Assembly: GCF_900101095.1 (NCBI RefSeq)
Contig: NZ_FNFM01000001.1
Span: 310,001 to 374,000 of the forward strand
Reading direction: 5' to 3'
Source: Actinopolyspora mzabensis
GTDB lineage: Bacteria > Actinomycetota > Actinomycetes > Mycobacteriales > Pseudonocardiaceae
Length of the DNA stretch: 64,000 bases
Position numbers and translations under genes: made by a program. The notes beneath the pieces were generated by a model. The model made no database searches and was not told where the DNA came from. It saw nothing but the letters and a program-made list of their open reading frames with translations. Of the stretch, positions 47,026 through 54,950 are shown piece by piece; position 1 is the first letter of the stretch; the number at the start of each line of letters is the position of its first letter.

Positions 47026-47099
47026 CCCACCCCGACGGACGGGTGCTCGACTCGCCCGCCTGACCGTGATCCGAATCGGGCTCCTAGACTTGGACAGCT

Positions 47100-48179
47100 G
47101 TGACCCTCACTCTCGGAATCGTCGGCCTGCCCAACGTGGGCAAGTCCACGCTGTTCAACGCGCTGACCCGCAACGATGCGGTCGCGGCCAACTACCCGTT
47201 CGCGACCATCGAGCCCAACGTCGGTGTGGTTCCGCTGCCGGACCAGCGGCTGGACAGGCTCGCCGAGATGTTCGACTCGGCGCGCACCGTGCCCGCGACC
47301 GTGTCGTTCGTCGACATCGCCGGGATCGTGCAGGGGGCCTCCGAGGGGCAGGGGTTGGGTAACCAGTTCCTCGCCAACGTTCGTGAGGCGGACGCGATCT
47401 GCCAGGTGATCCGCGTGTTCGACGACTCGAACGTGGTTCACGTCGATGGTCAGGTGAACCCGTCCAGCGACATCGAGACCATCAACACCGAGCTCATCCT
47501 CGCGGACCTGCAGACGATCGAGAAGGCGCTGCCCCGCATGGAGAAGGAAGCGCGCACCAAGAAGGAGCGCAGGCCCGCCGTGGAGGCCGTGCAGGCCGCC
47601 AAGGAGGTGCTGGAGGAGGGCAAGACCCTGTTCTCGGCGGGGCGCGGCACCGAGGTTCCCGAGCTCGCCGAGCTGAACCTGCTGACCACCAAGCCGTTCC
47701 TCTACGTCTTCAACTGCGACGAGGGCGTGCTCAACGACGAGGCCAAGCTCAAGGAGCTGCGCGAGCTCGTGGCGCCCGGCGACGCGGTGTTCCTGGACGC
47801 CAAGGTCGAGTCGGAGCTGCTGGAGCTGGACGAGGAGTCCGCCCGCGAGCTGCTGTCCTCGGTGGGGCAGGAGGAGCCGGGGCTGAACGCGCTGGCCAGG
47901 GCGGGTTTCCACACGCTGGGGCTGCAGACCTACCTCACGGCCGGGCCCAAGGAGGCCCGCGCCTGGACGATCCGCAAGGGCGCGACCGCGCCGGAGGCCG
48001 CCGGAGCCATCCACACCGACTTCCAGCGCGGCTTCATCAAGGCCGAGATCATTTCCTACGAGGACCTGGTCGAGGCCGGTTCGATGAACGCCGCCCGCTC
48101 CGCCGGCAACGTCCGGCTGGAGGGCAAGGAGTACGTGATGCAGGACGGCGACGTGGTGGAGTTCCGATTCAACGTGTGA
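47100..48179 (+). CDS. ychF: Redox-regulated ATPase YchF
   Basis: 359 residues. An Obg-family P-loop protein with GLPNVGKSTLFNALT, the VDIAGIVQGAS switch region and the altered base-recognition motif NCDE in place of NKxD, which gives ATP preference. The C-terminal TGS domain is present (TYLTAGPKEARAWTI, GDVVEFRFNV). It binds ribosomes and influences stress responses. GTG start. It corresponds to M. tuberculosis Rv1112, the end of the conserved block. Confidence 0.95.
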   Translation: MTLTLGIVGLPNVGKSTLFNALTRNDAVAANYPFATIEPNVGVVPLPDQRLDRLAEMFDSARTVPATVSFVDIAGIVQGASEGQGLGNQFLANVREADAICQVIRVFDDSNVVHVDGQVNPSSDIETINTELILADLQTIEKALPRMEKEARTKKERRPAVEAVQAAKEVLEEGKTLFSAGRGTEVPELAELNLLTTKPFLYVFNCDEGVLNDEAKLKELRELVAPGDAVFLDAKVESELLELDEESARELLSSVGQEEPGLNALARAGFHTLGLQTYLTAGPKEARAWTIRKGATAPEAAGAIHTDFQRGFIKAEIISYEDLVEAGSMNAARSAGNVRLEGKEYVMQDGDVVEFRFNV

Positions 48180-48187
48180 GGTCGTAA

Positions 48188-48214
48188 ACCGGGGGCTTGT
48201 GCCGCGCCCCCGGT
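48188..48214 (+). terminator. Intrinsic terminator-like hairpin of ychF
   Basis: ACCGGGGGC and GCCCCCGGT form a perfect 9-bp stem with a 9-base loop, eight bases after the ychF stop codon. Confidence 0.75.
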
Positions 48215-48489
48215 CACGGTTGTCGAAATGCCTGTTCAGTGACGTTGCGAAACCGTTCGGCGAACCGTTTCATTGCTCCGGTTTCCTGCCATTGCTCGGC
48301 GCTGTGCTGATTAGGTGCTGACTCCGTGAGGTTGAGAGACCTCCCGTGCCTCCGGGGTTGATCCTGGTCGCAGACCGCAGCCCCCGACAGCCTCACTCAG
48401 CCCCGGAGCCAGGCCGCCGTCCTCTTTTCTTGCGAGCCGGAGGCGATCCCCGAGTCCCGGGTCCCGCGTGGACCCGTAAGGCTGCGAGC

Positions 48490-48546
48490 CCCCCTCGATC
48501 TCGGGGGAGCCGTGTATTCGACACACCTCTCCCGGGATCGAGGGGG
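48490..48546. repeat. 57-base hairpin with 11-bp perfect outer stem
   Basis: CCCCCTCGATC and GATCGAGGGGG are exact complements. Inside, a GGGGGAG/CTCTCCC segment pairs imperfectly and GTGT/ACAC closes an ATTCG loop. The fold is very stable for its length. Confidence 0.6.
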
Positions 48547-48887
48547 AGGTGAAGACTCTCGGTATACCGGAATTGTGACTTTGGAGCTTCACCCCACGCG
48601 GGGTGTTACACCCGCGCCGAGCCGGGGGTTACGCGCATTGCCGGGATGATGGCCGGGCTACACGAGCGTGAGCGCCAGGGCTTACCAAGTACACGGCCGG
48701 GTTCGCCTAGATCGTGCGTTGCCTGACGCGCGGACTTCACCCCCTCTAACCGCGAGCCGCACGGCTGTGAACCGTGGCCAGGACTTGTAGCCCTACCCAC
48801 ACGCTGCCTGGACCGCATGCGGAGGGAAGCGTATTCCGTGCTACGCTCAGCACTGTTAACTGAACCTTGGCGGAAGTAAGTTAACAC

Positions 48888-48915
48888 GAGCCCTCTGGTT
48901 TCGATCAGGGGGCTC
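48888..48915 (+). terminator. Hairpin with 10-bp stem near the decayed regulator
   Basis: GAGCCCTCTG and CAGGGGGCTC pair with one mismatch around an 8-base loop, followed by TTCTGCG. It lies just beyond the 3' end of the decayed minus-strand regulator and could serve as its terminator, or end a short plus-strand transcript. Confidence 0.45.
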
Positions 48916-49010
48916 TTCTGCGTTCGTGACCGAGCGTGCATATACGAATGCGCCCCGGAGCGGCTCCTAGGGTGCGGAACTGTTCGGCTGGAGAGCAGTC
49001 GAATCGGGGT

Positions 49011-49493
49011 TCAATCGAGTTCGCGAATCCGCTGTGTGGCAGCGTCGCCCTCCCATCCGGCGAGGGCACGGTGATCCGCCGCCCACTCGGCGCGAGTCCA
49101 GGCTTCCGACATTGCTTCCGGAGATTCCCTCGCGGTCCGGCGGGCCTGCCAGAAGTCTCTGAGGGCGTGCAGCACGAATCCGTTGTGCCCATTGAGGACA
49201 GGCGGTATGTGCCAGTACGAACCGTCCGATAGTTCTTGGGGATCGGGAGCGTTCTCGATCAGGCGATCGGCTTGGTTAAGCATCCGCGTGGCGGTATGGG
49301 CATCCCCGTCGTAGGCCGCGATCCTCGGCGGCCTAGCAGTGCGTGTAGGCGTAAATTCCCGGATCGACCCGGCTGGCACGCATCGCCGCTCGGCGCGACT
49401 CACGTACTCACCGGCCACGCGAGCCGATTCCGCCGCGTGCCGTGCGGCCTTGAGGTGATCGTTGCCGACCGTGTACGCCAGTCTGTCACCGAG
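49011..49493 (-). pseudogene. Decayed C-terminal part of an XRE/TPR-type regulator
   Basis: The open frame encodes the helical C-terminal region found in actinobacterial XRE regulators with TPR-like tails (GNDHLKAARHAAESARVAG, AYDGDAHTATRMLNQADRL, ALRDFWQARR). No helix-turn-helix domain precedes it, and a TAG in frame at 49494-49496 closes it upstream. A middle segment (residues about 40-60) is basic and unlike the family, while another frame there gives a more family-like reading. That pattern suggests a pair of frameshifts. It is probably non-functional. Confidence 0.6.
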
Positions 49494-49558
49494 CTACCCC
49501 GCGATGACCCCCATTCAGCCACTGTGCACGAGTCCAAACCACGTCGATGCTGTGGGTA

Positions 49559-49876
49559 ATGAGTGCGATCAGTGCCGTGCGATCCGGTCGCGAGCTGGGC
49601 CGGGCCGTCGTGGAACGGGGGAACTGCGTGGAGATCAGTGAGGAGAGCAGCCGGGTTGTGGTGTCGTGGTTCGTGCCGGAGGGCGACACGCACCAGCACG
49701 CCACGTTGGACGCGCTGCCGACCGAGGGCGGCGGGGTGAGCACGCTCGGCGGGCACGACTACGCCGACGCTCCCGCCGCCCGTGACCGCCGGATGCAGCA
49801 CCTCCGGCCGTTCTGCGACCGCTGCTTCACCGCGTACCTGAAGCTCAACCGGGCCCAACCGAGTTGGAAGGGGTAG
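49559..49876 (+). CDS. Hypothetical protein
   Basis: About 105 residues. Codons from position 49630 onward show the strong GC third-position bias of real genes here. The translation includes VVVSWFVPEGDTHQHATLD and ends with a CDRCFTAYLKL motif. No domain is recognised. The first about 25 residues are less convincing, so the true start may be the GTG near 49628. It faces the erythromycin-esterase-like gene convergently. Confidence 0.5.
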   Translation: MSAISAVRSGRELGRAVVERGNCVEISEESSRVVVSWFVPEGDTHQHATLDALPTEGGGVSTLGGHDYADAPAARDRRMQHLRPFCDRCFTAYLKLNRAQPSWKG

Positions 49877-49946
49877 CCGGGGAAACCACCGCACGACACC
49901 GCGAACCGTTCGCACGCGGCAGCTCCGCTCCGCGGCTCCGAAGCGG

Positions 49947-50867
49947 CTACGCGGGAGTCAGTGGCTTGGTGGCGGTGATCCGTGAGGTGTGGATCAGGAC
50001 GTCCAGGCACTCGTGCAACGGACCCGCATCGACTCGGAAGTCGTGGTCGCGTGTCGGCTCGTAGTGGGGGCCGATCATGCGGGTGCGCAGCGGGCTGCGC
50101 GACCAGTCGGTCACCGGCTGCGGAGCACCGGTCATGTTCTCCAGCTCCAGGAGTGCTACCTCGTGGGGCACCTCGGCGAACGCGTGCTCGGTGAAGTCGT
50201 ACGGCGGAGGCGGCACGGGGAACGGTGCCTTCCCCGAGCCCACTGTGAGGGCGGCGACGCCGTAGTCGCCCCCGAGCTCGGCGCGCATGATCCCGCCCGC
50301 GTTGCGGTGGGTTTGATCGGGTGGCACGGTGCGCGGGTCACCAGCTACGACGTGGGCAGTACCGCCCAGGTGCACGATCCGCTGCCCGGTTCGGGCATGC
50401 CAAGCGAGATCGCTGCTGGCCAGGTACGTTTCGATCTCGGCGAGGCCGACGGGGCGCTTGACGTGGGCACCGTCGTGCACGATCGATACCGGGTCGTCCG
50501 GGTGCGCCTCGGTCCAGTTGCGCAGCCACCGCACGATGTCCAGCGCCTCACGGGTGCGCAGGAAGCCCTGGCTCGCGGCGATGAGTCGGGCCGGATCCCC
50601 ATCTCCGGTGCGGACGTAGCGGTCGAGTGCCAAGGCCGTCTCACTGGTGCCCTCGATGGCCACCGCCCGGAAACCGGCTCGTTCGACCAGGCCCCGCAGC
50701 AGGACACGGGAGGCAGCGACCAACTCCCCGGCGGAGCGAACCGACGATGCCAGGCCGACTATCGCGGCTCGCGAGAGCGACTCCGGCAGCGGCGGCGTCT
50801 GGGGGCCGAGTGGCAAGGAGCGTGTCCGCGCAGCGATCCACTCGTGAAGCCCGGTTGCGGCAGTCAT
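49947..50867 (-). CDS. Erythromycin esterase-family protein
   Basis: 306 residues, shorter than typical EreA (about 400). Family features include AVAIEGTSETALALDRYV, REALDIVRWLRNWTEAHPDD and the His-containing IVHDGAHVKRPVG and RIVHLGGTAHVV. The family includes macrolide-lactone esterases as well as many proteins with unknown substrates. The truncated length argues against assuming macrolide resistance. The start MTAATGLHEWIAAR has GGAGGCATC upstream. Confidence 0.75.
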   Translation of the reverse strand: MTAATGLHEWIAARTRSLPLGPQTPPLPESLSRAAIVGLASSVRSAGELVAASRVLLRGLVERAGFRAVAIEGTSETALALDRYVRTGDGDPARLIAASQGFLRTREALDIVRWLRNWTEAHPDDPVSIVHDGAHVKRPVGLAEIETYLASSDLAWHARTGQRIVHLGGTAHVVAGDPRTVPPDQTHRNAGGIMRAELGGDYGVAALTVGSGKAPFPVPPPPYDFTEHAFAEVPHEVALLELENMTGAPQPVTDWSRSPLRTRMIGPHYEPTRDHDFRVDAGPLHECLDVLIHTSRITATKPLTPA

Positions 50868-51325
50868 GCCGATGCCTCCTCTTCGGCTGTCTCGGCGGCG
50901 ACGCTAGGACTTCGATCGAGCTTGAGGTCAACCTACGCTCGGGAACCACCGAGCGAAGGGAAGAACGAGACCGCTCGAACCGGTCCCGCCGCTGCAACCG
51001 ATGCCGCTTCGAACTCCCGAACACGCGAGTCGGCGGGTTCATACAGGGCTGGCCAGGGTGTGAGCCGACCGTGGCTGTCTTACCCGATCGATACCCTGCG
51101 TGGGTCAAGCACAGGAAGTGCTGCCCGAGATGCTCAGCGAGGAGGTCGCACCGGCGCTTCGCGAGCTTCAGCTGCAAGGGTTCCGGCAAGTGGTACGGGG
51201 CGTCACGGATCTCGTGGCATCCGTGCGGGACGTCGCTCTACCGGCGCTGCACGCGCGCATCGAGGGGCGGGCTTAGCTCCACATCCGGTCGGTTCCCCCG
51301 TTTCACGGGGAGTTCTCCGGAATAA
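50868..51325. other. 458-base stretch with at most one tiny gene
   Basis: No well-supported gene lies here. A 58-codon plus-strand frame (51100-51276) is listed separately. The other frames are Arg/Cys/Ser-rich shadows. Confidence 0.4.
51100..51276 (+). CDS. Possible 58-residue helical peptide
   Basis: The frame starts with GTG and encodes an amphipathic, Leu/Glu/Val-rich helix (EVLPEMLSEEVAPALREL) with natural-looking composition. No good ribosome binding site is seen, and third-position GC bias is only moderate. It could also be the tail of a decayed gene. An in-frame TGA at 51061 rules out a long extension. Confidence 0.25.
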   Translation: MGQAQEVLPEMLSEEVAPALRELQLQGFRQVVRGVTDLVASVRDVALPALHARIEGRA

Positions 51326-51661
51326 TCATTTTGGCCGGCCGACCGTGCTGCTGGTGCCTGTCGGGGGATAGGCATCGGTGTTGATCGGTCCGAGTACCGG
51401 GTCGAACACCGTGATCCGTTCGGCGCGTTTTCCGGAATCGGCTTTCTGCCGACGGTTTTGCCAGAGGTCGAGCTGTGAGTTCTTCGTGCGGGTCTTTCCG
51501 TGGTATTCGCACCGTCCACCGCCGGTGGCGACCGTGCATCGGGTGCCCCTTTTTGTGGTCCCGCCGCACTGCACCGCCGGGTCGTGGATGTGGCACAGCC
51601 CGGAGGGACGCGCCCCGTTGGGGCAGGGCTTACCGGCCTTCGTGCTCGTTCGACAGCGCAT
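51326..51661 (-). CDS. Small double zinc-finger-like protein
   Basis: 111 residues. Two copies of a Cys/His motif occur in the first 55 residues: RCRTSTKAGKPCP..GLCHIH and QCGGTTKRGTRCT..RCEYH. Each would bind one zinc (C-C-C-H). The rest is basic and probably disordered. Similar proteins in Actinobacteria have no known role. It lies 69 bases after the PIMT-type methyltransferase gene on the same strand and may belong to the same operon. Confidence 0.65.
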   Translation of the reverse strand: MRCRTSTKAGKPCPNGARPSGLCHIHDPAVQCGGTTKRGTRCTVATGGGRCEYHGKTRTKNSQLDLWQNRRQKADSGKRAERITVFDPVLGPINTDAYPPTGTSSTVGRPK

Positions 51662-51730
51662 GATCGGATCATGCCACTTTCCAGCATCAACCGGATGCAC
51701 AAGGTAGCTGTTCGCGGTGTCACCGAGGCC

Positions 51731-52837
51731 TCAGACACGGATGTTCCAGGAGAGCACACCGTCCGCTGCATCCACTCGAACCGTGTGTGTGCCGTCCTGA
51801 GTCACGGTGAGTTCGTACTGCCACGGCCCTGGCCTTCCGGTATCTGACCACCAGGTGTAGGCCGCCTCCACCTCGTCCCACAGTCGGCGCGGGCCGAGTT
51901 GATGGACGATCCACGGATGTTCGTCACGCACGAGGATCACCCGTGCCCATGACTCCGAACGGATATCGTGTAGTTCGACGTGGCGGTGCTTCTCGTCGAT
52001 GTCCACCACTGTCGGGTAGCAGTGCGGTACCCGAAGTCCGATCGTGAACGCGGCATGCTCGAAATCGAGCATCTCGAACAGCTCGCGGCCAATTCGTGCG
52101 GTGACTGACCGCTCCGCACCGAGCAGTTCCTTGTCCGTGGGATCCAGGAAATTCCGACGTTGACCCCGCACCCGCATGAAAGCGAGCCGCATGCCGAAAC
52201 GACCGGATGCCGAGCCGTCCTCTTGCACTCGAAGCCGCGTCAGCGCGTCCTCACCGTAGTCGGTGCCCCACGGTGCCACGATCAAGCCACCGGCCTGCGT
52301 TTGGTCGAGCCATGCGGGAGGAATCGACCGGACGGATGCCGTGGCGACCACCCTGTCGTAAGGCGCTTCGGCCGGGTAACCCTCGACACCGTCCGCGGTA
52401 ACCAGCAGTGGAAAGTAGCCTTCGGTTGCCAGAGCATTCCGAGCTCCTTCGGTCACTCGTGGATCGACATCGACCGAGACCACCCGCCCGGATCGGCCGG
52501 CTCGGTCGATCAGCAGAGCGGCGTTCCAGCCGGTTCCGGTGCCGATCTCCAGCACCCGGTGGCCCGTCCGTATGTCCAGAACGTCCAGCACGTCCGCCAC
52601 CACGGACGGTTTGCTGCAGGAGCTGGTCGGCAGGAACCCAACACCTCTCACCGGCTCTGTCCCGTCGTCGACCTGTGTCGTCACTGGTTCGTCCGCCGCC
52701 ACCATCCCATGCCAGCGTTCAGGCTCCCGTTCCTTGAAGACCGGGCGGAATCCACCAGTGATCGGATCGTCATCCCAGATCACGGACGGTATGAAACCAG
52801 CACGGGGGACGGTGAGCCTGTCGCGCCAATCGGTCAC
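51731..52837 (-). CDS. PIMT-type (protein-L-isoaspartate O-methyltransferase-like) enzyme, RiPP-associated form
   Basis: 368 residues. The N-terminal region is typical of the actinobacterial PIMT homologues linked to peptide maturation (VPRAGFIPSVIWDDDP). The SAM-binding motif I is VLEIGTGTGWNAALL, with VSVDVDPRV and TADGVEGYP as further SAM and substrate motifs. A C-terminal extension of about 150 residues is absent from housekeeping PIMT (about 210 residues). Such extended forms methylate a specific Asp in a precursor peptide, after which the ester collapses to an aspartimide. GTG 52837 is five bases after the stop of a 37-residue peptide gene. Confidence 0.85.
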   Translation of the reverse strand: MTDWRDRLTVPRAGFIPSVIWDDDPITGGFRPVFKEREPERWHGMVAADEPVTTQVDDGTEPVRGVGFLPTSSCSKPSVVADVLDVLDIRTGHRVLEIGTGTGWNAALLIDRAGRSGRVVSVDVDPRVTEGARNALATEGYFPLLVTADGVEGYPAEAPYDRVVATASVRSIPPAWLDQTQAGGLIVAPWGTDYGEDALTRLRVQEDGSASGRFGMRLAFMRVRGQRRNFLDPTDKELLGAERSVTARIGRELFEMLDFEHAAFTIGLRVPHCYPTVVDIDEKHRHVELHDIRSESWARVILVRDEHPWIVHQLGPRRLWDEVEAAYTWWSDTGRPGPWQYELTVTQDGTHTVRVDAADGVLSWNIRV

Positions 52838-52842
52838 TTCGC

Positions 52843-52956
52843 CTACTTCTCGTCGTCGCTCTCGTGTTTGTTCCCGTCGCCCTTCTCGCCCCAGTTCTCC
52901 CACTTGTCCGGTTGGGGTTGTCCTTGTCCGTCCCGGTCCGTGTCGCGTTTGCCCAT
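52843..52956 (-). CDS. Candidate aspartimide-RiPP (imiditide-like) precursor peptide
   Basis: 37 residues, very hydrophilic: it opens MGKRDTDRDGQGQPQP, has a central DKWENWGEKGDGNK and ends with ESDDEK. Two Asp-Gly pairs (D9-G10 and D28-G29) are chemically favoured sites for aspartimide formation. The AAAGGAGA ribosome binding site is the best in the neighbourhood, ten bases before the ATG. The stop is followed after five bases by the PIMT-type methyltransferase start. No cysteine and no Ser/Thr-rich core are present, so lanthionine chemistry is unlikely. No ATP-grasp or lasso genes are nearby. Confidence 0.75.
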   Translation of the reverse strand: MGKRDTDRDGQGQPQPDKWENWGEKGDGNKHESDDEK

Positions 52957-53103
52957 TGCAGGTTGTCTCCTTTCGTTCAACTGCCGTGAGGATCAGGCTG
53001 CCCAACATCATCGATGGCACGGAAGACCACGTGCGTAACCCGGTTATGCGACATCGTGAATACGGCCTTGTCCGGATCGGTCCCGTGATCGATGCTTCCG
53101 GAC

Positions 53104-53334
53104 ATGGAACTACGTAAGGTCTCCGGCTGTGACGACGACGAATGTCCGGCTGTTTACCTCTCGGACCTTGGAACAGCGGTTGTGCGGGGCGATCAAGTGC
53201 CGATTCGCGACGGCCCCACGTTGAGCTCGGGGGAAGCCGCTGTCGAGCTGCCGGTCGAAACCGTGCTGCACGCTGTGGCGGCGTTGTCCGGATCGGCGGC
53301 GCTGCGACCGGGCGAGGACTCGGGGAGGTACTGA
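53104..53334 (+). CDS. Small protein upstream of DUF6879 gene
   Basis: 76 residues. The sequence MELRKVSGCDDDECPAVYL followed by VVRGDQVP resembles short proteins that accompany DUF6879 and XRE/DUF5753 genes in Actinobacteria. There is no recognised domain. It ends one base before the next start, so it is the first gene of a three-gene operon. It is divergent from the peptide/methyltransferase pair across 147 bases. Confidence 0.65.
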   Translation: MELRKVSGCDDDECPAVYLSDLGTAVVRGDQVPIRDGPTLSSGEAAVELPVETVLHAVAALSGSAALRPGEDSGRY

Positions 53335-53335
53335 A

Positions 53336-53857
53336 GTGCTTCTGGACGCCGAGGAGTTCGGCAGGAGGTTCGTCGAGTGTGAGCGTTCCGCCTGGCGCTT
53401 CGAATGCCAGTCCACCTACAACATGAGCAGGGAGCAGGAGAACTTACGGCTGTTCCGGGCCGGGGCATCGAAACCGGAGGGGCACAATTCGAGGTGGCAC
53501 GAGCGGGTCCGTGCGTTCTCGGCGGCCGGTAAGACCATCGGACGTGTTCGGACTGTCCGTCGGCCGCTCAGCGAGTACCAGCGCTACCAGCTTGCCTGGG
53601 GGATTCCCGGTAATCTCGATGCCGGAGAAGACATCCGGATTCTCGACCTGACCGACCTGGAGTTCGACCTTCCCCCGCACGACTTCTGGTTGTTCGACGA
53701 GTCGCTGGTGGTGGAGTTGTGTTTCGACTCCGACGGCACTCTGGTCACCAGACAACAGCTGGAGAATCCCGATTTGACGCGGTATCTGGCGTGGCGGGAC
53801 ACAGCCTTGTCACATGCCGAGACGTTGAGCGACTGGAATGCTCGAACCCGACACTGA
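53336..53857 (+). CDS. DUF6879 family protein
   Basis: 173 residues. Typical opening LLDAEEFGRRFVECERSAWR and family segments SEYQRYQLAWGIPGNLDAGE and PHDFWLFDESLVVELCFD. DUF6879 proteins are regularly encoded next to XRE regulators with DUF5753 and have been proposed as partners in toxin-antitoxin-like or developmental switches. The biochemical role is unknown. GTG start; the last 20 bases overlap the following regulator gene. Confidence 0.82.
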   Translation: MLLDAEEFGRRFVECERSAWRFECQSTYNMSREQENLRLFRAGASKPEGHNSRWHERVRAFSAAGKTIGRVRTVRRPLSEYQRYQLAWGIPGNLDAGEDIRILDLTDLEFDLPPHDFWLFDESLVVELCFDSDGTLVTRQQLENPDLTRYLAWRDTALSHAETLSDWNARTRH

Positions 53858-54686
53858 GCAGCGGGACCGCAGGAGCCTGGCTGAGACGCTCAGGCAACTG
53901 CGTGACGCGGCCGGGCTCTCCGGCGAGAGGCTGGCGGTCAGGACCGCGATGTCCCAGTCCAAGATCAGCCGAATCGAGTCCGGTCGAATCGTGCCGACCG
54001 TCGCGGATACCGAGCGGATCATGAGGGCTCTCGACGTCCCGCGCGAAACGAGGGAGGAGCTACTTTCGCTGGCCAGAGCCGCGAACATCGAGTACACCTC
54101 GTTGCGCTCCTCGGCTCGGGTGGGAATTTGGCGTAGGCAAGCCGAGATCAAGTCTCTTGTCGATTCGTCCTCGGTCGTCCGCCAGTTCCTTCCCGCGGCT
54201 CCTTCCGGGCTCCTCCAGACGCGAGAGTACGCGCGAGCCGCTTTGACTCCGGGCGTCGAAGGCAGACCGGCGCGTGACATCGAGCGTGCTGTACGCGCAC
54301 GGCTGGAACGTCAGGGTGCGTTGCACGACGAGTCACGACGCTTCCGTTTCCTGCTGACGGTGCAAGCAGTGCGTACGAAGCGTGCCGAACCGGACGTCAT
54401 GGTGGATCAGCTGCACCACATGATCGAGGTGGCGAACCTGCGGAACGTGGAACTGGCCGTGCTTCCCGACGACGCGCTGGTACGAGCTTCACCGTTGAAC
54501 GTGTTCGTCGTCTACGACGATCGGCTCGTGACCGCCGAGTTGTTCTCCGGATCGGTCGCGTTGCGCGACCACCGAGACGTTACCTACCACCTGAACCTGT
54601 TCGCCCACTTCCGGGAACACGCCTTGTTCGGTGCGGAGGCGCGGCAACTGCTGCTCTCGATCGCCGAGGAATATCGTGGCGCGTGA
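53838..54686 (+). CDS. XRE-family regulator with DUF5753 domain (Scr1 type)
   Basis: 282 residues. The helix-turn-helix spans residues about 13-70 (AETLRQLRDAAGLSGERLA, MSQSKISRIESGR). DUF5753 follows (SSVVRQFLPAAPSGLLQTRE, LDHMIEV-like region QLHHMIEVANLRNVELAVLP). The start overlaps the DUF6879 gene by 20 bases, so both are translated together. It likely controls its own operon and perhaps the divergent peptide cluster. The 3' end overlaps the convergent MerR-like gene by about 100 bases. Confidence 0.88.
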   Translation: MLEPDTEQRDRRSLAETLRQLRDAAGLSGERLAVRTAMSQSKISRIESGRIVPTVADTERIMRALDVPRETREELLSLARAANIEYTSLRSSARVGIWRRQAEIKSLVDSSSVVRQFLPAAPSGLLQTREYARAALTPGVEGRPARDIERAVRARLERQGALHDESRRFRFLLTVQAVRTKRAEPDVMVDQLHHMIEVANLRNVELAVLPDDALVRASPLNVFVVYDDRLVTAELFSGSVALRDHRDVTYHLNLFAHFREHALFGAEARQLLLSIAEEYRGA

Positions 54687-54907
54687 GTGAAGCAGTGCAC
54701 TGGAAACGCGGTCGACTGGCTCTTGCGGCGTTTCTCGTTCAGCTCGCGGAGTTGGCGCTTCACGTCGTCGAGCTCCCAGCGATATTGACCACCGGGAGTC
54801 GTCAAGCTGGGCTCCAGCTGCCCTGTCTTGGCGTAATGGGTGATCGACCGGTGTGAGATCCCGAGAGCTCGCGCCAGCTCCCCGCTCGTCAGCAGTCGAT
54901 CGGACAT
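54584..54907 (-). CDS. Short BldC/MerR-like helix-turn-helix protein
   Basis: 107 residues. The first about 60 form a MerR-type winged helix (LLTSGELARALGISHRSITH, YAKTGQLEPSLTTPGGQYRW). A Cys/Ser/Arg-rich tail follows, read antisense to the end of the XRE gene. The tail may not be functional. A DNA-binding domain without effector domain recalls BldC-type regulators, which bind direct repeats. The intergenic region upstream contains AT-rich direct repeats. Confidence 0.7.
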   Translation of the reverse strand: MSDRLLTSGELARALGISHRSITHYAKTGQLEPSLTTPGGQYRWELDDVKRQLRELNEKRRKSQSTAFPVHCFTHAPRYSSAIESSSCRASAPNKACSRKWANRFRW

Positions 54908-54950
54908 GGTCCGAAGATAGTTCGCTCGATCGGTCGACGCTGCTCGCTTC

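Larger units (their letters stand above)
48215..49010. other. 796-base non-coding accessory stretch with strong hairpins
   Basis: No frame has coding-type composition, and third positions are not GC-biased as in neighbouring genes. It contains a 57-base hairpin (48490-48546), a small CACCCC/GGGGTG stem near 48590, two GTTAAC sites (48855, 48880) and a hairpin at 48888-48915. This may be eroded mobile DNA or hold a structured RNA. No tRNA cloverleaf could be built. Confidence 0.45.

Noticed and set aside
48311-48592. 93-codon minus-strand frame after ychF
   Set aside because: Third positions are not GC-biased as in real genes here, it contains the 57-base hairpin, and no motif is seen.
48888-48915. 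Considered as the 3' end of a tRNA (attachment site)
   Set aside because: The T-loop-like TTTCGAT lacks proper T-stem pairing, and no acceptor, D or anticodon arm fits upstream.
49947-50867. Calling the erythromycin-esterase-like gene a macrolide resistance gene
   Set aside because: The protein is shorter than EreA, and the family has many members with unrelated or unknown substrates.
50641-51189. 182-codon minus-strand frame between the esterase and the zinc-finger gene
   Set aside because: It overlaps the well-supported start of the esterase gene, and its translation is Arg/Ser/Pro-rich without domains.
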